A stretch of 35,057 nt of DNA from a virus. Position 1 is the stretch's first letter. Each line of letters begins with the position of its first letter. Location of the stretch: IMG/VR virus record IMGVR_UViG_3300035196_000195, positions 1 to 35,057 of that record; one strand, written 5' to 3'. Shown one piece after another: positions 22,630 to 28,352 of the stretch. The position numbers and the translations under genes are program-made. A model generated the notes under the pieces. The model was not told where the DNA came from, ran no database searches, and was given only the letters and a program-made list of their open reading frames with translations.

Positions 22630-23445
22630 ATGAAAAACTTATACAGTATTTTATTAGTATTATTATTTGCAACTGCATGTGCAGCACATCCAGCATGTCC
22701 TACTAGTCATACTCTGACTACAAATGCGAACAACAAGACATTTATCAAGTTCAATCATATTCCTTGTAAAAGCGATAGCATTTACATTGATACGACTGGA
22801 ACTGGTGTGTACGATTTAGGAGGAGTAAGATCAGGGAAGAGAAGATACAAATTCTCTGAGATTACTGGAAATCCATTCTTACACTCAATTAAGTTTGTTG
22901 ACTGCAATGAGATTTGTCAGTACAATCAGTCTCTACCTATTGAGTTAATTGATTTTCAAGTTAATCTTGAAGGTGTGAGAACTAGGTTACAATGGAGGTT
23001 AGCCATGCAAGAGAATCTAGAAAATATAGTGGTAAGAAGAAATGGTAAGGTAATTGAAGTAATTCAAAATACAATTACTGACCAATTATCATGGACATTT
23101 TATGATGAAAACCCTACTGATGGGATGAATTATTACCAACTAGACTTTGTAGATTTTGATGGAGAAAATGAGTTGTCAAATATAGTAGCTGTTCGATATG
23201 ATGCAGTTTCTGATGTGACAGTCAACAAAACTATTGGAGAAGACACCTTTACATTTAAGACCTCGGAAGAGTTCTTTCATTATCAGGTAGTGGTCTTTGA
23301 TATGACAGGGAAATTAATATCCCAAAACGTTTGGGACTCGCAGGAGTCATCTAGCTTAGACATTGATTTGTCTTATCCAGGTTTATATATCGTGTCAATA
23401 TTTAATGGAGTCGAAAAGAATGCCTTTAAATTGACAAAATTATAA
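22630..23445 (+). CDS. Secreted protein with T9SS C-terminal sorting domain
   Basis: The 271-residue product has an N-terminal signal peptide (MKNLYSILLVLLFATACAA), a short Cys-containing N-terminal region (about 20-98), then SLPIELIDFQ at residues 101-110 followed by RLQWRLAMQENLENIVVRR and a fibronectin-like fold. This is the wording of Bacteroidota SPxELxxF-V-L-W-T-E-N domains that precede sorting signals. Residues about 195-271 match the type A C-terminal domain of type IX secretion: FHYQVVVFDMTGKLI and LSYPGLYIVSIFNG, ending KLTKL. It should be carried through the host T9SS to the cell surface and possibly anchored. A terminator follows. A surface masking or adhesion role is inference. 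Confidence 0.78.
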   Translation: MKNLYSILLVLLFATACAAHPACPTSHTLTTNANNKTFIKFNHIPCKSDSIYIDTTGTGVYDLGGVRSGKRRYKFSEITGNPFLHSIKFVDCNEICQYNQSLPIELIDFQVNLEGVRTRLQWRLAMQENLENIVVRRNGKVIEVIQNTITDQLSWTFYDENPTDGMNYYQLDFVDFDGENELSNIVAVRYDAVSDVTVNKTIGEDTFTFKTSEEFFHYQVVVFDMTGKLISQNVWDSQESSSLDIDLSYPGLYIVSIFNGVEKNAFKLTKL

Positions 23446-23465
23446 GAAGTAGATTATTAGTCAAG

Positions 23466-23500
23466 TGAGGAGTGTAACAAAGGTTATGCTCCTCATACTT
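23466..23500 (+). terminator. Intrinsic terminator before tRNA-Arg
   Basis: TGAGGAG (23466-23472) pairs with CTCCTCA (23489-23495), continued inward by TGTAAC/GTTATG, followed by TACTTTT. Separates the secreted-protein gene from tRNA-Arg. Confidence 0.8.
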
Positions 23501-23502
23501 TT

Positions 23503-23576
23503 GCCTTGGTAGCTCAACTGGATAGAGCAACACTCTTCTAAAGTGTAGGTTCTAGGTTCAAATCCTAGTCAGGGTA
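23503..23576 (+). tRNA. tRNA-Arg(TCT)
   Basis: Plus-strand cloverleaf: acceptor GCCTTGG/TCAGGGT (G-T pairs), D-arm GCTC...GAGC, anticodon arm ACACT/AGTGT with loop CTTCTAA (anticodon TCT), T-arm CTAGG/CCTAG with loop TTCAAAT, discriminator A. It reads AGA, the arginine codon favoured in this AT-rich genome. CCA is not encoded. Confidence 0.9.
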
Positions 23577-23617
23577 CTAAATTTATTCTTAATACTAAAT
23601 ACTAAAAAACACTCATA

Positions 23618-24355
23618 ATGAATTTTCAAACAATACAATCCAAAGTTCCCTCCTTTACAACTTTTTGTAATATGCTGGGGAAAATAACGTTGGTAATATT
23701 AATTATAATGTTATTCTTCGTTAAGAAAATAAACATTAACCTGGTCATTGATAAAGAAGTGATACAGTTAAAAGAAGAAGTTACACTACGAGACTTATCC
23801 ACAAGTGCTGTCAGAGTAAGTAATGTCTCTCCCTCTTTAGAAAAAGAAGAAGAGGTGATAAGCTCTGAAATGACAGACTATGAAATAACATTCTTATTGC
23901 TCAAGTCTTGTGAAAGTTTTAGACCTACAGCTTACTGGGATGTTAACCAATGGACAAATGGTTGGGGAACAAAGAGTAAGGAAGGAGAAGTTATCTCTTT
24001 AAAGGAAGCTAATAAAAGGGCATCTAAAGAGTTCAATAGAGTTTACTCCAGCCTTGACAAGAGGTTTCCTAAATTAGAACGTTGGACTAAGTTAGTCCTA
24101 ACCGTGACAGACTATAATGTAGGTCATTTTGGGGAGCAGTTGAATTCTGCTATTAACTCTGGAAATAAAGTTGAAATAGCTAGAGTTATGAAACTTTACT
24201 TTCGTGATGCTAATGGTAAAAAATTAGATGGTCTAGTGAAGAGGAGAAACAAAGAAGCAGCTCTATTACTAGCAAGTAGAAGAGATAAGCAGAAGATTGG
24301 AATCAAGATAAAGAAAAAGGTTCTAGATCAGATAAAGAAAAATAGACTAGGTTAG
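23618..24355 (+). CDS. Membrane-anchored GH24 lysozyme (endolysin)
   Basis: This 245-residue protein cleaves the glycan backbone of peptidoglycan. Residues 1-35 carry a hydrophobic signal-anchor (ITLVILIIMLFFV); residues about 36-80 form a linker; the catalytic domain starts near residue 88. The GH24 triad is visible as E99 (LLKSCESF), D108 (AYWDVNQ) and T113 (WTNGWGTK), with E-x8-D spacing as in T4 lysozyme. The N-terminal anchor suggests a SAR-type or membrane-tethered endolysin. The next gene is a small membrane protein, making a lysis cassette likely. Confidence 0.85.
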   Translation: MNFQTIQSKVPSFTTFCNMLGKITLVILIIMLFFVKKININLVIDKEVIQLKEEVTLRDLSTSAVRVSNVSPSLEKEEEVISSEMTDYEITFLLLKSCESFRPTAYWDVNQWTNGWGTKSKEGEVISLKEANKRASKEFNRVYSSLDKRFPKLERWTKLVLTVTDYNVGHFGEQLNSAINSGNKVEIARVMKLYFRDANGKKLDGLVKRRNKEAALLLASRRDKQKIGIKIKKKVLDQIKKNRLG

Positions 24356-24392
24356 AACTAAATTAAATAACGTACTCAAAACATTTTCAAAC

Positions 24393-24797
24393 ATGAAGAA
24401 TTTATTATTACTAATGTTCTTATTTATTACTATCTCTTTGAATGCACAATCATCAACAGATAAGTATGAAACTTTTAAGACTTCTTTGGAAGGAATGTCT
24501 TTGGTAGATTATGCTGTACAACAAGAGCGTAGATTTGAAAAGTCAGGAAAGACAAAATTATTGAAAGGGAGACTTCTTGTTTTGACTGGTGTTGCTTTAG
24601 GCGTAATGGGTGCGGTGGGATTATCAGAATTAAGTGGTGTCCCATCAGGAAAAGGGAAGGAGATTGATACTGGTGTTGCAATTGGTGCTATGGCTCTTGG
24701 TAGTATGGCATTTACTGTTGGACTAGCAAATATTACAATAGGCAAAAAGGATTATCGAGAATCTAAAAGAATGCTAAAGAACGGCTTTAAATTTTAA
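24393..24797 (+). CDS. Exported membrane protein, possible holin/spanin partner
   Basis: The 134-residue product has a signal peptide (MKNLLLLMFLFITISLNAQ) and, after a charged region, two Gly-rich hydrophobic segments (LLVLTGVALGVMGAVGLSEL and GVAIGAMALGSMAFTVGLAN) separated by a short loop, ending in a basic tail. Placed 37 bases after the lysozyme it may be a lysis membrane component, but the cleavable signal is unusual for a holin. Envelope protein of another kind is equally possible. Confidence 0.6.
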   Translation: MKNLLLLMFLFITISLNAQSSTDKYETFKTSLEGMSLVDYAVQQERRFEKSGKTKLLKGRLLVLTGVALGVMGAVGLSELSGVPSGKGKEIDTGVAIGAMALGSMAFTVGLANITIGKKDYRESKRMLKNGFKF

Positions 24798-24984
24798 AGC
24801 AACTGACTCAGTAATTTGAACTCTCTCAGTAGCAGAGGAAATTACAATGAGGGGAACAGACCAGATGTAAGGCGTAGGCTGGTCACTTTTAGTAACTGAC
24901 AAAGTAAAAAACTCTCAGAGCTTACTCTTATAGATACTCCGAAGTGATAACTAGAAAGCAGGTATAGTCCTGAAGTCAGTTGCT
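24798..24984 (+). ncRNA. Structured RNA closed by an 11-bp stem
   Basis: AGCAACTGACT (24798-24808) pairs perfectly with AGTCAGTTGCT (24974-24984), followed by TTTTT. Inside are a GTAATTT/AAATTAC stem with an inner CTCT/AGAG, a GACCAG/CTGGTC hairpin, an ACTTT/AAAGT hairpin and a CAGG/CCTG hairpin. This multibranch shape, 187 bases long, with no open frame, is a distinct RNA beginning 1-2 bases after a stop codon. No known family was recognised. Confidence 0.6.
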
Positions 24985-24996
24985 AATTTTTAATAT

Positions 24997-25385
24997 GGGG
25001 GCGACATGGAGAGACTGGGTTTTAAATTTATACGAACATGTAGTGGAAAGCTTATTAACCACTTAAATACTAATAAGTAAAACATAATTGCTAATACAAT
25101 TAACAAAGCAGAGGTAAGTAACGCTATTGCGAATAATTTACTGACTGCAACCTATGTATCTCCTAGAACGCAAGTTTTGGAAGCAGCATAGTAATTCTTT
25201 TTTCTCATTTTTGTTTGAAGTAAAAATGAGATGGTGGAAGTTAACTTCGGTTAGCCCTGGGGAATTGATAATCCCCACAATATGAGGTTGGAACACCTTG
25301 TTTAGCTAGTCACTTAATGACTAAACATGTATAATTTGTATTTTGGAAAATTGTCTGGACCTGGGTTCAAATCCCAGCACCTCCA
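24997..25385 (+). ncRNA. ssrA: tmRNA (transfer-messenger RNA)
   Basis: A 389-base RNA with tmRNA architecture. The tRNA-like ends pair GGGGGCG with CACCTCC, including the G3-U pair recognised by alanyl-tRNA synthetase. A T-arm CTGGG-TTCAAAT-CCCAG precedes the 3' end. Helix 2 is suggested by the segments near 25024 and 25328. A pseudoknot follows: AGTGG/CCACT (25042-46, 25059-63) interlocked with CTTATTA/TAATAAG (25051-57, 25071-77). Twelve bases later a GCT resume codon (25090) opens a 33-codon tag frame starting ANTINK and ending QVLEAA, stopped by TAG TAA. Downstream stems include CTCATTTTT/AAAAATGAG. It would rescue stalled ribosomes and tag the products. Confidence 0.82.
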
Positions 25386-25488
25386 CAAATCCCAAAAAAT
25401 CAGGTTAACCCACGCCTGAGTGAGGAGAAGTAATACATAGAAAATCTTCTCCTCACAATTTTATTAATTAATAATTCAATCTAAAGTC

Positions 25489-25680
25489 ATGCGAGAAAGT
25501 AAAATACCTAATAATAGAGATGTTCTTACTCCTGATGATGTAAGGGATATTAAAAAGAGATTACGATACCCTTATCACGGGATTAATAAGAAAATAGCTG
25601 AAGAGTACGGAGTAAATCCTGTTACTATATCAGATATTAGAACTAAGAAGAGGTGGTCTCACATTAGAATACCTTATTGA
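25489..25680 (+). CDS. Small helix-turn-helix protein
   Basis: The 63-residue product contains LTPDDVRDIKKRL then INKKIAEEYGVNPVTISDIRTKKRW, a textbook helix-turn-helix (helix, turn at YGVN, recognition helix PVTISDIRTKK) like those in phage regulators and in DNA-binding domains of homing nucleases. Here it stands alone inside the RNA island. It could regulate the surrounding units or be the remnant of a nuclease. Start context AAAGTCATG is typical here. Confidence 0.75.
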   Translation: MRESKIPNNRDVLTPDDVRDIKKRLRYPYHGINKKIAEEYGVNPVTISDIRTKKRWSHIRIPY

Positions 25681-25708
25681 TTTATCTTCTCCCCTAAGAA
25701 GTATTTAT

Positions 25709-25753
25709 GTCCACTTTAAAAGGCAACGATAACGGAGACGTTGTGTGGTGGAC
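25709..25753 (+). other. Two-tier hairpin, 45 bases
   Basis: GTCCAC (25709-25714) pairs with GTGGAC (25748-25753) and, inside, CAACG pairs with CGTTG, separated by an internal loop. No T-run follows. It sits between the HTH gene and the first tRNA-like element; processing signal or small RNA are both possible. Confidence 0.5.
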
Positions 25754-25781
25754 TTATTGATTGGTAGCATTTTAATATGCA

Positions 25782-25851
25782 ATCTTAGTAACTCAACAGG
25801 TAGAGTAGTCCCTAGCGGGATTAGTTATGGGTTCAACTCCCATCTAAGATA
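25782..25851 (+). tRNA. tRNA-like element with 4-base anticodon loop
   Basis: The acceptor (ATCTTAG/CTAAGAT), D-arm (ACTC...GAGT) and T-arm (ATGGG-TTCAACT-CCCAT) are perfect, discriminator A. The anticodon arm is three bases short: GTCCC-TAGC-GGGAT. No normal seven-base loop with T33 can be drawn, so no decoding assignment is made. A degenerate tRNA gene or a non-decoding tRNA mimic. Confidence 0.6.
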
Positions 25852-25854
25852 CAA

Positions 25855-25916
25855 TTGAGAGATTATGATAAAGTATATCATATCGTACTGAAAGCTAGCT
25901 AGTTAAAGTCTCTCAA
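25855..25916 (+). ncRNA. Small stem-closed RNA between tRNA-like elements
   Basis: TTGAGAGA (25855-25862) pairs with TCTCTCAA (25909-25916) and encloses an ATGATA/TATCAT hairpin and the palindrome CTAGCTAG. It begins three bases after one tRNA-like element and ends 12 before the next. tRNA-sized but lacking a T-loop. Confidence 0.45.
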
Positions 25917-25928
25917 GAATAAACTTTT

Positions 25929-26081
25929 GCGTAGAAGCATGAAGGACAGGAATATGTTTGAAATGGAATTTATAAAATAAGAAGTAGTTGCAACTAATTC
26001 TAATTGAAGTTTTCCTATTTAGTATTCCGTTATGCATCACCGTTAAGGTGAAGATTGTAGGTTCGACTCCTATCTACGCTA
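25929..26081 (+). tRNA. tRNA-like element interrupted in the D-loop
   Basis: Ends match a tRNA: GCGTAGA/TCTACGC acceptor, D-stem GCAT/ATGC (25937-40 and 26032-35), T-arm GTAGG-TTCGACT-CCTAT. Between the D-stem strands lie 91 bases instead of about 8. A stem GGAATA/TATTCC (25949-54, 26023-28) closes the extra segment; removing about 83 bases (25946-26028) would give a D-loop GAAGGGTT and a 70-base RNA. The anticodon arm TCACC-GTTAA-GGTGA has only five loop bases, so the codon read is unclear. Confidence 0.55.
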
Positions 26082-26090
26082 CAATAAAAA

Positions 26091-26162
26091 CCAGGTAGAT
26101 ACCCGTAACTCTTAGGAGTTGACAAGATGTTACGTTAGAGTATGGTGTCAGGGTCTATCTGG
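26091..26162 (+). ncRNA. Stem-closed RNA ending in a T-run
   Basis: CCAGGTAGA-TACCC pairs with GGGTCTATCTGG (one bulge, one G-T pair), followed by ATTTTTA. The interior can form GTAAC/GTTAC or the alternative hairpin AACTC-TTAG-GAGTT, so it may switch. It is tRNA-sized without a T-loop. May act as a terminator or as an independent RNA. Confidence 0.5.
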
Positions 26163-26174
26163 ATTTTTAAATAT

Positions 26175-26317
26175 GGGGGTATAGCTCAGTTGGTAGAGCA
26201 CCTGTCTTATAAGCAGGAGGTCGTAAAGGGTTTCTTAAACTTTATAACGTGAACGAAGTTGAGGTATATGCTGAAGTACAAAGTGTATACACCTGGGTTC
26301 GAGTCCCACTATCCCTA
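26175..26317 (+). tRNA. tRNA-Ile(TAT) with 70-base insertion in T-stem
   Basis: The 5' part is canonical: acceptor GGGGGTA, D-arm GCTC...GAGC, anticodon arm CCTGT-CTTATAA-GCAGG (anticodon TAT), variable loop AGGTC and one further G (to 26223). The 3' part TGGG-TTCGAGT-CCCAC-TATCCCT-A resumes at 26294. Removing 26224-26293 restores GTGGG/CCCAC exactly and a 73-base cloverleaf. The insert has hairpins (GTTT-CTT-AAAC) and an AGGTATA/TATACACCT stem at its 3' boundary. Confidence 0.72.
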
Positions 26318-26322
26318 CAAAA

Positions 26323-26403
26323 TGCGTGATTGTATAATATACTGGATAATTTGCTCTTAGTTCTAGGTGGAGAGAAAGTGGTTCGATTCCACTCAGTCAT
26401 GCA
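26323..26403 (+). tRNA. tRNA-like element, 10-bp acceptor
   Basis: TGCGTGATTG pairs with CAGTCATGCA over ten bases (7-bp acceptor plus three more). T-arm AGTGG-TTCGATT-CCACT is perfect. The D-arm has only AAT/ATT. The anticodon arm can be drawn as CTCTTAG-TTCTAGG-TGGAGAG, with T33 and a CTA anticodon, but the inner pairs are poor (A-G mismatch). Anticodon assignment is therefore tentative. Confidence 0.5.
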
Positions 26404-26435
26404 AAATAAAATAAATTAAATTAAATCAAATTAAA

Positions 26436-26558
26436 ATGAACAAACACAATTTAGACGACTTCCAAAAGAAAGAGCCAAACAGATTTTTAATTATCGTGGG
26501 TGTTTTATGGGTTATATGGCTAATTACTATAATTTTTGGGATATATATGGAGAAATAA
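26436..26558 (+). CDS. Single-span membrane peptide, 40 residues
   Basis: An ATG at 26436 gives a polar N-terminus (MNKHNLDDFQKKEPNRF), then LIIVGVLWVIWLITIIFGIY and MEK: one membrane helix, N-terminus in the cytoplasm. The stop lies 6 bases before C-tract motif copy 4. Function unknown. Confidence 0.55.
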   Translation: MNKHNLDDFQKKEPNRFLIIVGVLWVIWLITIIFGIYMEK

Positions 26559-26564
26559 CATCCC

Positions 26565-26585
26565 TTCAAGACCCCCACTAATTTG
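26565..26585 (+). promoter_or_regulatory. Repeated C-tract intergenic motif, copy 4
   Basis: Identical to copy 3. It precedes, by 130 bases, the gene at 26718, which opens the run of larger genes leading into the replication module. The leader contains the tandem repeat at 26599-26642. Confidence 0.7.
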
Positions 26586-26598
26586 GGAAGATAACTAG

Positions 26599-26642
26599 TT
26601 ATGACGTTGTTGACGTTATAGTTTGTTATGCTGTTGTTGACG
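26599..26642 (+). repeat. Two imperfect direct repeats in a leader
   Basis: TTATGACGTTGTTGACG (26599-26615) recurs as TTATGCTGTTGTTGACG (26626-26642), 15 of 17 bases equal, at a 27-base step. It lies between motif copy 4 and the 26718 gene. Regulator binding sites or leader RNA structure are candidates. Confidence 0.6.
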
Positions 26643-26717
26643 CAACAGGAAAAGATTGTAGTGTCTTCAATCTCCTTTTAAAATTTATTATTATTAATTT
26701 CATAAAAATAACTCAAG

Positions 26718-27008
26718 ATGAAAATTTTACAAATCCTAACTCAGGACAAAGCAACTGCTGACCAAAACAAAGCTATCCGAAAAGCTAAATCATTAGCTCG
26801 TAATCAAGAGAGATTGATTGATAAGCTAGAAGACAAGCGAGATGAATTGTTAATGAAAAAGGAGAATCTTCTTCAAGTCAATTTGGCTACTGTTGAGGAA
26901 ACTTGGAATGACCAATTTCAAAATTCAATTGTAGAACTTGCTTTAATCGAGAAACAAATCGAATTTGCTAATGCCACGATGCAAGAATTTTTCCTAGATG
27001 TTAAGTAG
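26718..27008 (+). CDS. Coiled-coil protein, 96 residues
   Basis: The product (MKILQILTQDKATADQNKAI...) is almost entirely helical, with heptads in LARNQERLIDKLEDKRDELLMKKENLL. It overlaps the next gene by 11 bases. Its features resemble small phage coiled-coil proteins; no enzyme motif. Possibly a partner of the downstream protein. Confidence 0.65.
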   Translation: MKILQILTQDKATADQNKAIRKAKSLARNQERLIDKLEDKRDELLMKKENLLQVNLATVEETWNDQFQNSIVELALIEKQIEFANATMQEFFLDVK

Positions 27009-27573
27009 ACCAATCAAGGTTTATGTAAGTAGGTCATTAAAATACCCTAAAGAAGCATTTAAGGAAGTTGTTCAACACCTTACAAATGAGGGTTTTTTAG
27101 TGACCTACCACGACGAGAAGGGTAAATATTCTTCTCAACCAATATTGGATGCTGATGTTTTCTTGTGTCTTACACCAAGTAAGATTTATTCACGGTATAC
27201 AGAGGGTAATAATGTAGTTGGTGAGTCTTTTATTGGTAAAGGGCAATACAATGAACTTAAAATTGCTTTGTGCAATGAGAAACTTATTACAATTAATAAT
27301 AGAATAAAATATCTGACTTACCCTGATACTACTATTTGTGTAAACCAATCTTTTATCACAGATATAAAAATTTATCTTTTTAGTTCTATGGGTCTTTATG
27401 ACATTACTTCTTGGAAGAAACAGTATGCTAAAGTTCAATCCACATCTTATGGAGAGGAGGGTGCAAGTTTTTACAATTTTGTAACAGGGAACTTACAGGT
27501 GGAAAATAAGGTCAACCATGTTGACAGCATTCAAATTACAAGCGATTTAAGAATCTTACTATTATCTAAATAA
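26998..27573 (+). CDS. Nucleoside deoxyribosyltransferase / TIR-like fold protein
   Basis: The 191-residue product begins IKVYVSRSLKYPKEAFKEVV, a Rossmann-like first strand and helix, then GFLVTYHDEKGKYSSQPILDADVFLCL and GKGQYNELKIALCNEKLI. The order strand, helix, DADV-strand, G-x3-E-x3-A helix is that of nucleoside 2-deoxyribosyltransferase-like and related TIR/SLOG folds, where the Glu (here in YNELKIAL) is catalytic. It could modify nucleotides or bind a defence signal nucleotide. The remainder is unassigned. Fold call is moderate, function open. Confidence 0.5.
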   Translation: MLSRPIKVYVSRSLKYPKEAFKEVVQHLTNEGFLVTYHDEKGKYSSQPILDADVFLCLTPSKIYSRYTEGNNVVGESFIGKGQYNELKIALCNEKLITINNRIKYLTYPDTTICVNQSFITDIKIYLFSSMGLYDITSWKKQYAKVQSTSYGEEGASFYNFVTGNLQVENKVNHVDSIQITSDLRILLLSK

Positions 27574-27610
27574 CAATTTTTTACAAACATTTTCTAAAAA
27601 GAATTTTATT

Positions 27611-28240
27611 ATGGCGAATTCAGAAATTATCAAAGAAGTAATTGCAGGTGCAGTTACAGTTTCAAGAGTGTATGTTAGTGACTTCCAAAAAGAAGGAACT
27701 CTTACTGCTGAGTTGAAACAAAAAATCACTACTAACACTACATACCCAAGTAAGAGAGTTACAAATTCTCTTGATGGAAATGTATTTAGTACTGAAGAGT
27801 TTGGGTTTGAGGCTTCAGAGCCTTTTGTTAATCATGAGACTAGAGTAGCTTGGATTGATGTTCCTGTAGGAACTTCAATTGAGGGAGTTGTTGCTAAATT
27901 GGCAGGAGCACCAGGAGCTTGCTTATATCGTATCATGGATAATAAACCTGTTATCTCTGACAATCAGCAGGATGCAATCAGCAATCCTGAAAGAAATGTC
28001 ACTCTTGACACATTTTCAAATAGACAAGCAGTACGTTACCCAATGGGGCATACTAATGAAGGAAAGTTAGCAATCCATTCAAGTGGCAAAGTTCAGTACA
28101 GAAGAATAGCCTTCTCTGCTACAGCTAAGAACGATGTTGATAATCGGAATGCTGATTTGGATTATGGTTATGTTTCGGCAGAATTACAAGCAGAAGTGGA
28201 TAACACAACTGTGACAGTAATTGCGGAACAACAGTTATAA
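27611..28240 (+). CDS. Conserved hypothetical protein of replication region
   Basis: The 209-residue product (MANSEIIKEVIAGAVTVSRV...) is soluble, beta-rich and slightly acidic, with KQKITTNTTYPSKRVTNSLDGNVFS and a terminal NTTVTVIAEQQL. It lies directly before the Dda-like helicase and is followed by a strong terminator, suggesting high expression. A single-strand-binding or replication accessory role fits the place, but no OB-fold signature is clear. Confidence 0.62.
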   Translation: MANSEIIKEVIAGAVTVSRVYVSDFQKEGTLTAELKQKITTNTTYPSKRVTNSLDGNVFSTEEFGFEASEPFVNHETRVAWIDVPVGTSIEGVVAKLAGAPGACLYRIMDNKPVISDNQQDAISNPERNVTLDTFSNRQAVRYPMGHTNEGKLAIHSSGKVQYRRIAFSATAKNDVDNRNADLDYGYVSAELQAEVDNTTVTVIAEQQL

Positions 28241-28282
28241 TCTGGAGTTTTATAATTTCTATATAATGTTTCACATGGCATC

Positions 28283-28321
28283 AACAGTCTAACCTATTAT
28301 GGGTTGGACTGTTGTTTTTTT
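28283..28321 (+). terminator. Strong intrinsic terminator
   Basis: AACAGTC (28283-28289) and the following TAACC pair with GGGTTG and GACTGTT (to 28313), followed by GTTTTTTT. It ends the 27611 gene and shows that the helicase frame does not start at 28299. Confidence 0.88.
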
Positions 28322-28352
28322 ATTTATTATCGAACTTTTAAAATTAAGACTC

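Noticed and set aside
24798-24984. Group I intron, RNase P RNA or 6S RNA
   Set aside because: A GGTATAGTCC string resembles a group I S element, but no matching R element or exon halves are visible; it is too short for RNase P RNA and too branched for 6S RNA.
26599-26642. CRISPR array
   Set aside because: Only two imperfect repeats, an 11-base gap and no cas gene.
28299-28352. N-terminal extension of the SF1 helicase
   Set aside because: These codons run through a strong terminator hairpin and its T-run; the ATG at 28353 directly precedes the conserved domain.
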